The translations under genes were made by a program, and so were the position numbers. The notes beneath the pieces are model-generated. The model saw only the letters and a list, made by a program, of their open reading frames with translations. It did no database searches and had not been told where the DNA came from. DNA of 64,000 nt from NCBI GenBank assembly GCA_019649035.1, contig BMAT01012505.1, positions 368,175 to 432,174 on the forward strand. The letters run 5' to 3'. Numbering within the stretch: position 1 is the stretch's first letter; each line of letters opens with the position of its first letter. Positions 33,276-44,199 of this stretch are shown in pieces. Source of the DNA: Elysia marginata (taxonomy: Eukaryota > Mollusca > Gastropoda > Plakobranchidae).

Positions 33276-34071
33276 TGTTTATAAGATGATGAATTTATGT
33301 CTCTTAAATATGATTTCGATTAATTCTAGTTTTCTTAGATTTTTTTCGGACGTTTAATCCTATTTGGCCTTTGTAATGGTATGATATGCGGTTCTTACCT
33401 AACAGGACTATATGGCATCACTAAAATCAAAGTGTATAAAGTAAGGAAGACAGTAATCTGTTAAAGTTTAAACAGACCTGGCGCAAGACCAGAAACGACG
33501 GAACATGAACCGAATAGGAAGAGAACCCGCACCACTAGTTACCAATATTCGTGCTGCCATTCATACTCAAGAAAAAACAATTAGCCTACACTGAAAAGGA
33601 TTGTTCTACATCTCACCGAGAGCATAGGGCACCAACAAAATTTCTTCAAGCATCCCTATCCTGGGCAGGCCATTTTAGCTCATTCCATGTTTTGTCAGCC
33701 CCCGATCTTTCATCGTTCACTGTCCTCCTCCATGTACCTCACGGTTTCCTCTACCTCTTTTCTCCTGCGGGTTACACGTTAGTGTTACAAAAAGATGGCG
33801 ATTTTTGCCCATTCGGAGTACATGTCAGAGCCATCTCTATCTTCTAGTTTTAACCTGCTCTAAAATTGGATCTATCCTGTTCTTTCTTCCATCCCCTTAT
33901 TTGTGATCCTATGCTCCCATCGAACGCCCATAATTCTTCTGCGACATCACCCCTCAAATCCCCTGAGTCTGCTCTCTCTCTTTTTTTTTATTTGTTCTCC
34001 ATGTTTCTCCAGTATATACATGTAGAAGGACTGATCAAACGTTTGACTTGTATATTTTTTCCTTTGTAATT
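33276..34071. other. Stretch between two LINE relics
   Basis: Frames at 33551-33847 and 33866-34069 carry no recognised motif. The segment may be LINE-flanking or untranslated sequence. No gene is supported. Confidence 0.45.
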
Positions 34072-36440
34072 TCATTTATTTGCCCAGATTTCGAAATGGT
34101 ATTTAGACGCTGAAAAGCGATGGAGGCCATTGCCATTCCTGATGTAATTTCTCTGTTTTATGTCCCCGTCCGAGGTGAGGTAGCTGCCTAAGTACTTGAA
34201 AATTTCTACATTTTCCATGATCATGTTGTTTATTTGCACTCCGTTGACTGAGTTTGCATTTACTCTCATTATCTTAAATTTAGAGGGATTAATTTTGAAT
34301 CCAAGTGTTTTTGCATGCATTTCTTTTTGGATGGTCTTCTCCTGCATGTCTTTGTGTAAATGTGATAACAGAGCAATGTCATAAGCAAAGTCCTCACCTT
34401 CAAGATGATTAAAAGCCTTCCATGTGATTCGTCTTGGTTTTTGAGCTGTCGATTTTTTCATAACCCAGTCAATCACTAATAGGAATAGGATTGGAGACAT
34501 GACACATACCTGTCGGACACCTCACTTAACTGAAAACCATTCAATGTGTTGCTCTCCGTGTCTTACGCAACTTTGGTTATCAGCATACATATCGGACAGG
34601 ATGTTGATGATCTTTTGTGGAACTCCATATGATTGAAGTATCTTCCATAAAGTTTCATAGTGAACACTGTAAAATGCATTTTCAAGTTAAGTCGATAAAG
34701 TTTACATAAATAGATGAGTTCCATTCTAGGGATTGCTCAATGATGGTGCAGAACTAAAAAAAAAATTGGTTCTTCTCTTATCAAAGCCTGATTTGATTTT
34801 ATGCAGCATCACTCTACAAAATATCTTACCTGGTACAGAAAGAAGGTTGATGCCTCTCCAGTTTCTATACTGTGATAAATCTCCTTTTTTGTAGTTTTAC
34901 AATCATACCTTTCTTCCAAGTTTTGGGAACTTTTTCCACTGTCTGTTGAACAGTTCCGCCAGGTATTTGGCACTCATTTCTGGGTCATTTTTCAACACAT
35001 CTGTTGTTATATTATCATCTCCTAGTGCTCTATTGCTTTTACTGTCTCTATTCTCTATTTCTTTGTAAGTGATTGGCCGTCTTTTTTATCTCTAATTCTC
35101 TGGCACTTCTTCCTACGTCCACAGACTGTTCTGGGTCAGGTCTGTTAAGAATCTCTTTAAAATTTTCTGCCCAATGATTCCTCTGATCTTCTTCTCTATT
35201 GATAGCCTTTCCGTTTTTGTCATTGACAACTGAGGTCTTGCCAAAAAGCTTGGCTGGTGAGTTCGCGTGTGATATATAAGGTTTATGTCTGAGCCCCTGT
35301 GGCTTTGTCTTCCATGAACTGTCTCTTGTCTTGTTTTGCTGATGCCTTGAATTTTTTTTTTTTGCTTTGAATTTCTCGGTAGCATCAGCCACGTCGTTTT
35401 CCTTTCTTGCTAATAGGTTCTGTTTAAGGTTCCGCTAATAGGTTCTCCCAAAGGTGCCTGATGATCCAGGTTTTCTTTGTCTTTAGTTTGTAGCCCAGCA
35501 CTTCTTTGCTAGTGGCAGTAAAAGCTTCTTGGACGTCCTTGCAATATGCGTCTAGGTCATCTCTTGGGAGATTACTCAGAAGATGGAAGCGATTTAAAAG
35601 TTCAATGCATAAGGTCTCTATGATAACAGGATTTTTCAATTAAGAGTAGACAAATTGCCGCGGTCTTTTATCTTTCTTCTCGCTTCTCAGTTTAAGTTTG
35701 AGTTTACCCAGTACAAGGTTATGGCCGCTGCCTATATCGCCCCCTCGGATAGTTCTCATATCCTGGAGAGAGAGAGGATCTCCAACGGTGGTTTATTGCC
35801 ATGTGATCGATCTAGGTGCGGGTCACCCCATCAGGAGAGTTCCATGTCTTTTCGTGTATTTTCTTGTGTTTGAAAACGTTTCCTCCAATGATAAGGTCAT
35901 TTTCTACGCATAGATTTAGTAATCGTTGGCCCTTGTCACTTCTGAGTCCCATCCCATGCTTTCCCATGTTCCTCTCAAGCCCATTGTCATTGTTTCCTAC
36001 TTTAGAGTTGAGGTCACCCATCACCATAGGGATATCATGCTTTGGGACTGAGGAAAGAACTCACTGGAGCTGTGAGTAGAGTTCATCTTTATCGTTTTCA
36101 AGTGAATCCTCTGTTGAGGCGTAGCACTGTACAATGGTAGTTTTAGTGTATTTGGAATATAGTCTTACTCTAATGATTCGGTCGTTGACTGGTTCCCATT
36201 CCATGAGGCACTGATTTGTGACTTTAACTGAGACTAATGCAACTCCTCTTCTATATATAGAACGTCTTCTCTGCAAGAGTAGTAGTACTAGTACATAACT
36301 TCTCTCGTTGGGGCCTTATAATGTGTGTTCTTACAGTTCCATCTCACTTACCTCACTGAGTCTTAATACGTTAAGCCTGGGACACTGGGGCTCCGCTAGG
36401 TGCTTGATGACTTGGTTTACCTCCTGTTAGCGTTTTTTGC
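34072..36440 (-). mobile_element. APE-type LINE relic (endonuclease plus reverse transcriptase)
   Basis: Reading leftward: an endonuclease start (LRLSEV near 36340; RRGVALVSVKV, then LMEWEPVNDRIIRVRL at 36276-36061), MVMGDLNSKVG and FKHKKIHEKTWNSPDGVTRT (36027-35812), a linker (35639-35048), NAFYSVHYETLWKILQSYGV (about 34680-34600), MSPILFLLVIDWVMKK, a DFAYDIALLSH block standing where FADDIALLSH is usual, GFKINPSKFKIM and IFKYLGSYLTSDG (34500-34072). This is the order of RTE/Nimb-like LINEs related to the so-called craniofacial development protein 2-like frames. There are many frame breaks and the end after the reverse transcriptase is lost. Confidence 0.85.
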
Positions 36441-36612
36441 AGCTTTGTTTTTCACTTAACGGATTGCTGCGCAGCGCAAAACTATTCTCCTACCATAAGG
36501 GCGCCGGGCTTTCGACCGGTATCGAGCGTTTACACCTTAAGTAGCCTACAGGTATTTAAAATGATGGGGAAGACCCAAGGATAGTACGCAATGTCAATGG
36601 AGGGAAGAGGGG

Positions 36613-36616
<4 letters not shown>

Positions 36617-36645
<29 letters not shown>
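36617..36645. repeat. GA microsatellite running into a gap
   Basis: A GA dinucleotide run ends at the assembly gap. The microsatellite probably caused the break. Confidence 0.9.
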
Positions 36646-37545
36646 NNNNNNNNNNNNNNNNNNNNNNNNNNNNNNNNNNNNNNNNNNNNNNNNNNNNNNN
36701 NNNNNNNNNNNNNNNNNNNNNNNNNNNNNNNNNNNNNNNNNNNNNNNNNNNNNNNNNNNNNNNNNNNNNNNNNNNNNNNNNNNNNNNNNNNNNNNNNNNN
36801 NNNNNNNNNNNNNNNNNNNNNNNNNNNNNNNNNNNNNNNNNNNNNNNNNNNNNNNNNNNNNNNNNNNNNNNNNNNNNNNNNNNNNNNNNNNNNNNNNNNN
36901 NNNNNNNNNNNNNNNNNNNNNNNNNNNNNNNNNNNNNNNNNNNNNNNNNNNNNNNNNNNNNNNNNNNNNNNNNNNNNNNNNNNNNNNNNNNNNNNNNNNN
37001 NNNNNNNNNNNNNNNNNNNNNNNNNNNNNNNNNNNNNNNNNNNNNNNNNNNNNNNNNNNNNNNNNNNNNNNNNNNNNNNNNNNNNNNNNNNNNNNNNNNN
37101 NNNNNNNNNNNNNNNNNNNNNNNNNNNNNNNNNNNNNNNNNNNNNNNNNNNNNNNNNNNNNNNNNNNNNNNNNNNNNNNNNNNNNNNNNNNNNNNNNNNN
37201 NNNNNNNNNNNNNNNNNNNNNNNNNNNNNNNNNNNNNNNNNNNNNNNNNNNNNNNNNNNNNNNNNNNNNNNNNNNNNNNNNNNNNNNNNNNNNNNNNNNN
37301 NNNNNNNNNNNNNNNNNNNNNNNNNNNNNNNNNNNNNNNNNNNNNNNNNNNNNNNNNNNNNNNNNNNNNNNNNNNNNNNNNNNNNNNNNNNNNNNNNNNN
37401 NNNNNNNNNNNNNNNNNNNNNNNNNNNNNNNNNNNNNNNNNNNNNNNNNNNNNNNNNNNNNNNNNNNNNNNNNNNNNNNNNNNNNNNNNNNNNNNNNNNN
37501 NNNNNNNNNNNNNNNNNNNNNNNNNNNNNNNNNNNNNNNNNNNNN
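36646..37545. other. Assembly gap (900 unresolved bases)
   Basis: Run of n. Frames reported across it are meaningless. Confidence 0.99.
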
Positions 37546-38700
37546 AATTATCGTGTTCTGTCGAAGGTCAAATTCAGCTTATTTTTTAAATGTCAAGTCA
37601 ATTAAATTTAGAATATTAATAACCTACTGACAAAAAATGACGTTTTAACAACTATGACTAACAATGTGCCCTAGCTACTGCCATTAGGATTGAGTACATG
37701 CACTAGACTTCTGTCAGTACATGTAATGATTAGGTAATTTTTTAATTGCAAAAGAGATTTGACTTTTACCTAACAAAACAAGATAACCCTCATGGAAAAT
37801 AAAATAATACATTATGTTAGGGTATATGGTTAAACGTTTTCTGTATCACTCCGCAAAGTCGTAAGGGTATGGGCAGCGCGTTCTTCCCGAAGTTACCGAC
37901 TTACAGCTGAGAAACGTAATTATAAATTTTGCCTTACATCTAATTTGTTATTATTCTCTTAATTGGCAACCCCATGAGCGAGGCAAATCTATAATGAACA
38001 ATAAGAGGGTGCTAGGGTGAACCAAAGATTGTGTACTTAAACCAGTCCCGGTGTAATTAGGGGCCTACACGTATACATGTACTGTATCTTCAAACAATGG
38101 AGTTGTTTACATTATGTGATCAACTGTTACAAAAATGGTGAGGAATTCTCCAAATGTCTTTCATAAATTCCTCGAAGTCTAGGGAAAGACCCTCTTGTAA
38201 ACTTAGAGCGTTACTAATGCCATTGATCACTAGAGGCTAGTAAAAACGTTTGCGTCATTTATTAGGTTTATGTGCAGTGTCACCCTCGGAAGCGGCAGTG
38301 CTAACAAAGTTTAGGCCATTATAATTAATTTTGTGTTATACGCTCCCGCCCAGGATAAAATATGAAATCTTAAAAAATCAATGTTATTAAAATAATTATG
38401 ATCAAATGAAACAGATGCAACAGAACAAAGACTTGGTTTCTCTCATTTAGAACTACCAATATTCTAATCGATAATGAAAACAAAGTTGCGGGCTGTTAAC
38501 CTTTACAAATTACATGTACAACCAGCTTTTCTAACGTTGAAAACCAGCCATTAGTGAAATTTGAGACCTTGTTAGTTTGCCTTATTGATAATGAATATCT
38601 TTAACTGTACGCACGAAACGCTTGTAAGGAAAAGATGGCCTCACGATTTGAAGATTCACACGCAATTGGGCGTGGTTGTAAATATCCTCTGCACTCGCAT
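37546..38700. other. Non-genic stretch
   Basis: AT-rich with no supported feature. Presumably the former upstream region of the receptor pseudogene that follows. The 80-bp repeat found upstream of the intact receptor is not present here. Confidence 0.5.
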
Positions 38701-38705
38701 CCACC

Positions 38706-39800
38706 ATGAGCAACGCGAGTGATAGGCCTACTAGTGATATTGATACCTCAAGGTCAGAGCCTGGTTTATACCTGAGTCAACAAGTGTGGCTATTTTTCCT
38801 ACAACTTGTGGCCCTGCATCCGACTCTTCGGCATCATTTCCAGCACACTGTTTTCTAAGACAGGCTTCAGAGACAACGTTACAGTGACGCTATTGTTCCT
38901 GTCTAAATCGGATCTTATTAACTTGATATTCAATAGCTCATACATTGCCAAGTGGTTCGTGCAGCAAAACTGGCCTGACCACGAATCGCTTTTTAGAAGT
39001 AGCGATCTATTGGTAGGCCCAAATGTTCTACTACTCTTGTTTCATATCGGTGTTCCATGGGGTAGGTAGATTCGCATGTGTGGCTAGACCTCTGCTGTTA
39101 AGTCGATGTTCACGATCATGAGAACATTAATCACGCTTTGTGTATTATTCGTGGTGGCATTGGCGTTGAGAGCTCCGGCACAAACGCGTTTTCCGCACCG
39201 CATGGGCCTTCAACTCACAGACCAACTCCTCGTGGTTGACTTACAAGTTTGGACCCAACTCACTATAAATCTACAGAGCCAATGATATAATAAACAGAAA
39301 TATCGTGGTCTGGGTGGCTTATATAATGGAAATAACTTGTGGTATAGCCTTGGTAACAAAACTCCAAACAGCTTCCAGGTTTCGACAATCCTTAGGATCG
39401 CAGGCTACAGCTTACGTGCGGACAGACAAACAAGACACAAAACACTCTAATAGTGATAAAGACAACGCCACTTTTGACTTGGAGCATGAGGGTACGGTGA
39501 CAAGTGTGAAAGAGTCCAATAGCCAGACTGAGCAATTTTCGAATTAGATGTCGGCGAAAGATATACAAGTTATTGATCTGTGACACATATCTACACAATT
39601 TTTATTCTTTCTCAGTTGCTACTTCAGTTTATCTCCACAATTCGTCTTTTTGACGCAGAATTCACAAACGGAGGGAGAAAAAGATAATTAGCCTACTCAC
39701 GATCGCTGGTCAAGTCGCCTTCACGTGCAATTATTTAAATTCGTCGATCAATATATTAGTTCATTAAAACTTCAATACAAGGTCCAGAGAAACTTTCTTT
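38706..39800 (+). pseudogene. Broken paralogue of the chemosensory GPCR
   Basis: A start at 38706 (MSNASDRP...) runs into the receptor region, where the homologous frame changes. The frame 38806-39069 gives TGFRDNVTVTLLFLS and SDLINLIF as in TM1-TM2 of the intact gene. It then stops, and SMFT.MRTLI.LCVLFV (TM4), VAYI and LVTKLQTASRFRQSLGSQ (TM5 and third loop, 39305-39547) follow in other frames. A decayed TM6-TM7 and a C terminus close to YKVQRNFL lie near 39770-39800. The third loop ends in a stop at 39545-39547, and the TM3 region is poorly conserved. The copy is inverted relative to the intact gene, about 7 kb away. Several frameshifts and stops make it non-functional. Confidence 0.88.
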
Positions 39801-40230
39801 AGTTTGTTTGCCAGGACATCTGCATAGAGCTCGATATGCCTTTGCTATTATACAGCATCCTGATACATGCATAGACTAGCTGAGCAATCTGGCAAAGATT
39901 CCAATTTCATGATCACAGTCTTAACCGTAAATGAAGGAGTTGGCACTGACGTTTTCCAAGACCCAGCTGTCTGGCAATATAAATCGTCTAAATTTGACTT
40001 TTTGAAAAAAATTTAGTGTGCAGGCCTAATAACTAATGAACTGGTTTTTCTTCACCTCAGCCATGATATTTGTCAGCAGATAGGCTATACCTATTGACTG
40101 TTTTTGTTCAAGTTTATTAATTTTGAAATAATTAATTATATACATGTATATAGATTGATTGGTTAAGTCTACATCAAATCTGTTTTTGTGAACTATGTGT
40201 GAACGAAAAAAGTTAAATTGCTGTGACAAA
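39801..40230. other. Non-genic stretch
   Basis: No feature seen between the receptor pseudogene and the mariner relic. Confidence 0.5.
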
Positions 40231-40232
40231 TA

Positions 40233-41380
40233 CGAGGGACGTCCGAAAAGAAGCAGGAAAAAGGCATAGCTCTACCAGTTTTAATGGGATACATTTGAAA
40301 CCAGCACAGATTAGAGTGTCATTCTTCCTCTACTTTTCAACGCAATCTTTATGGAGATCGATGCATTTTTTCCAGCGCAACAGCAGCGAATAGATACCCA
40401 CTCGAAAGAAATCAAGATCAAGATGTGCATACCAATTCTTCAATTCACCGAAGAGGTCACCTTCTGTCTCGAAAGCCATGCCTCCTAAATGACGCTTCAG
40501 TGCTCCAAACAAATGAAAGCCAGAGGGTGCGAGGTCTGGACTGCGGGCAGGATGAAGAAGAATTTCCCAACCGTAGCGCTGCAGCCATTGCTGTATAAGG
40601 TTTGCTGAATGAGGGGTCGCATTATTGTGCTATAGCACAACACCCCTTCTCAAGAGTACAGGTCTTTTGCGACGAATTGCATCTGTGAGTCGGTCAAGAG
40701 TGGTGCAGTATTGGGCAGCATTGATACTCTGACTTTGTGGCAAAATGTCTAAGAGGATGACACCTTTCGCATCCAGAACACGGCAGCCATCACTTTAGCT
40801 GCGATTCTCTGCACTTTGAACTTTTTGGTAACAGGAGAGGATGGATGTTTCCAACTCCAAGTCATGGAGTCGGGCTTTGTCTCTGGGGTATTCAGATTGA
40901 CCCCAGTTTCATCACTAGTAAAGAGATTGTCAATAGGTTATTCTTTGCTCAAAAGTCTCCATAAGGCCCCACACCAATATGCGTTGTATCCTCATCTCCA
41001 TTGCCTTGTTGGCATCGCAGCAGAAGGCGTTGTGAAATTTCAACCCTTAGAAGCTTGTGATCCTCCGTTAAAATTTTTCTGGCAGACACTTTCCAATATC
41101 CCAAAGTGTCAAGGACTATTTCAAGAACCGTACACGTTGGAATTTTGAGTTTCAAAGCAATCTCGCGTATCTTCATCATCCTGTGTTCTCCTCATTGGTC
41201 GATGTTTTAAGGCGACCAGACTTTAGCTCATTATCTAGACTTGTTCGGCCTTCTCCAAATTAAATACACCATTGATGATTGATACACTCGAAGTCTTGAC
41301 AGCACCTTCACCATATGTTTCTGCTATTTTTTTTGGAGAATTACAGAAGATCTTATTCATTTAGAAAACAAAAAACGCAC
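40233..41380 (-). mobile_element. Decayed mariner transposon
   Basis: The right-hand (3') end of the element carries a mariner-type terminus, TA-CGAGGGACGTCCGAAAAGA, at 40231. On the - strand the transposase reads from a degraded N terminus near 41350 (SPKKIAETYGEGAV), through KIREIALKLKIPT, LGYWKVSARKILTEDHKLLR and RVEISQRLLLRCQQGNGDED (41179-40949), to a C terminus at 40512-40330 (LFGALKRHLGGMAFETEGDL, FFRVGIYSLLLRWKKCIDLH). The middle is spread over several frames with stops. No opposite terminus was identified, so the 5' end is lost or diverged. Not functional. Confidence 0.9.
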
Positions 41381-43258
41381 AACAGCTCTGGCCTATAGCT
41401 TTGACCAGTCTTTGAGGTTGACTTATTCAGATTCCACTGTTTCTTGAAAAAGTCTGCATAATATACAATGTTAATCCCTTCATTTCTGTGTGAAGATATT
41501 TAAACATGTATGTTGCTGTCCTACAAAATGAGTTAAAATTTGATATCATGACAATAAAATTTGGGACCTAACTTTTCCTTAGCATCTGTTGCAACTTTAT
41601 ATTATCATATAAAAATAGTTGGAAATGCAATTTTGTCTTAGAGCTAGAAGACTAGATGATAAGAAGAAGAAACTTTTTGATACTGACAAAAAATCTGACA
41701 AAATGAGTTTTGGGTCAGGAATTTTGAGACTTAAAGATGGGCCTACATTAATGGGAACCTATTAAAAAGTTTGAGATCTTGTTCTGTCTAATTTATTGCA
41801 ATTGGAAGATTGAGGATCACTGAGACCCATTTAAAAAAAAATATAAAAAAAAACGAATTTTTCATTACAAGTTTTAATGAACAGACAAACCAGTTCCCCA
41901 ATTAAATATCTGTTTCCAGCCATTTTGTAAATTAATGTTACAGATCAAAGGGATAAAGTAGGTCACCTACTTATATAATTACCGCAAGTAGAAATTTTTT
42001 AAAATTTTGCATCAATTTCTCTCAAATTGCCTATGTGAGCACAGCTCAGCCCTTCTTTAGTTACGATTCTGCACAATCCCGTTGTTAATTTCTTCATTAT
42101 ATGAGAACAGGATCACACTGATCTCTAATACTCAAACTACATAAAAAACCCAACAAAAAAACAAGGCATTTTTTACCTAATATCACAGAGCTTATACTCA
42201 AACTACAATAAAACAAGGTAGCCTATTTTTTCACAACCTAAGAAAGCTTTTAAAAATTCTTTCAATGATGCACACAAACTTGTAATCTACACTCTTTTCA
42301 ATAAATTGGACTAGAATTCCTTAAAGAAATTTAACCTGTACATCAATCTTTTCCCCATTATGAAATTTTCAATAAATGATATTATATGTACATATACAGA
42401 ATATATCTGATGATTCAATATTAAATGGCTCAGGACATTCATGTGGAATAAAAAAAATAAAGTCGAATCATAAGAGAGGAGTAATATAAAGGGCTTTATT
42501 TGCCATATCTTTCTGAAGTCAATGTTCCTTCATATTGGCTATATGGGAAGCAACTTGTTGGGCAGACAATCCTTAAAATAGATGAGGTAGTTTCCTTTGC
42601 TAAGCGTTACTGCTAATCTTATCTACTGCAGGGCTGGGCCAAAAGCTAGACCAATGTCGCACCTTTTTATACCCCTCCTTTTCCAAAGCCCACAAACATC
42701 GTAGCCACACTTAGTGGTTGTTAAAAACTTCTGTGTTGAAGAACCTGGCCATGTATGAAGACCATAAAAATAATTATGGCATAGTTTAATCATATACAGG
42801 AGCATAACTTAAGTCCAATTAAAACTTGGCAGCGTGTTGAGTTGAATGAAAATACATTAGCAAAATTTAATAAGAAACTATCAGGCACTTTAAGGACAAC
42901 ACTGATTTATGAGATGTTGAATGTAGTGGAATGCAGTGTATACTTTGGCCCTGAACACAACCTGAGATACACTGGATATACATATACATAAGCATACTAA
43001 CAAAAATCTCAGCTAAAGAAGTACAATCCTCTTAATAAAAGCTAAAAGTAAATCCTGCTGTTTTGATTCTTTTAGATTTTAATGGAAACTTCTCACTAAG
43101 AGCAGCAAAAACCAAAAAAAAAATTTCTTTGGCTAACCACACTCTTTTTTTTTACCTCCATTTTTTGTATATTTCAAACCCCACGGGAACAAGGGAACAT
43201 CTAGTTATCTGTATCTTGATTTATCAGTATATTTCATAAGAGAGAAATAAGATCGTAA
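41381..43258. other. Non-genic stretch
   Basis: AT-rich, without a supported gene or element. The short - frame 42623-42805 has no motif. Confidence 0.5.
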
Positions 43259-43260
43259 TA

Positions 43261-43905
43261 CAGTGGAATCAGGATAAAGTCAACACCTCGGGACCAAAAA
43301 AAAGTGTTGACTTTAAGCAAGGTTGACCTTATCCATTTTCATGGGATGGGGGGTTGCAACATATTGCAATCTGTAAGAACTAGATAAATTCAACAAGCAC
43401 AGCGTAACCGCTAGGAAGGTACTCAGAGAAATGATGAAGGCTAATTTAGCCTAGATGTAGATACAGTGATGGAATGCGTAAGTGTGTGCAAATGAGCATT
43501 GTTTGTTACGTTGTTATCATTAGTGAACTGTACCAATCAGCACCTGTCAGTCAGTCACTGTCTTCTGTCCAGTCGCACTAGCCGCCACTAGCCCTCGCCA
43601 GGCCAGTAGTCCCAGGTAGGCGAGCGAGCGCTGCTCGCAGAGTCTTGAATCATGATTGGAAACAAAGAGCGCCCACCCACCCACCTCCGCTATTTCTCTT
43701 TGTCCCTCCAAAGACCAATCTATGGTCTCTATCTTTTCATTTGACAATACTGTGTTGACTTTAAGCGAAATAAGGTCTGAAGCGTTGAATTAATGTAAAA
43801 TAAACTTACTTAAATAAAGAAGGAAAAAAAAACGGGACTGTTGCCAGGTGTTGACTTTAACCGAGAGTTGACTTCAAGCGAGTTGACTTTTTGAGGATTC
43901 CACTG
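43261..43905. mobile_element. Pogo/Tigger-like MITE with TA duplication
   Basis: The left end is CAGTGGAATCAGGATAAAGT. The right end in inverse is CAGTGGAATCCTCAAAAAGT. Both continue into GTTGACTTTAAGC-type internal repeats. TA flanks both sides (43259-43260 and 43906-43907). Length is 645 bp with no transposase, which is typical of a non-autonomous pogo-branch element. It lies about 100 bases beyond the likely OXSM poly(A) signal. Confidence 0.88.
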
Positions 43906-44003
43906 TATTTAAACAAATATTTGGATTATCCAGCTTCAATTTATCTAGACTCTACTTGCTCTTTCATTTCTTTGTTCTCTTGCGATAATAAAAATGGTTC
44001 AAA

Positions 44004-44009
44004 TTTATT
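44004..44009 (-). terminator. Candidate poly(A) signal of OXSM
   Basis: TTTATT on the + strand reads AATAAA on the - strand, 190 bases after the OXSM stop codon. It is the first perfect hexamer I noticed in the 3' region. Confidence 0.5.
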
Positions 44010-44199
44010 TGCAACTAACCTACTGTGCAAAATAGACAATTTCAAATGATTTTGGAAAACAGTTATAAGATTGCTAAATTGCCTCTTGCTCTGGAATATT
44101 TCAATTGATGAAAACATAGCCTTTCTTTTTTTCCTTGCAAATGTCACGTCATATGTCACGCAGAAACACAAAGAATAGAGAATCAATTTGCAGACATTA

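Noticed and set aside
36591-37630. Two open frames of more than 330 codons
   Set aside because: They consist almost entirely of unresolved bases across the 900-base gap.
43547-43747. 66-codon - frame
   Set aside because: Lies inside the non-autonomous pogo-like MITE and has no transposase similarity.
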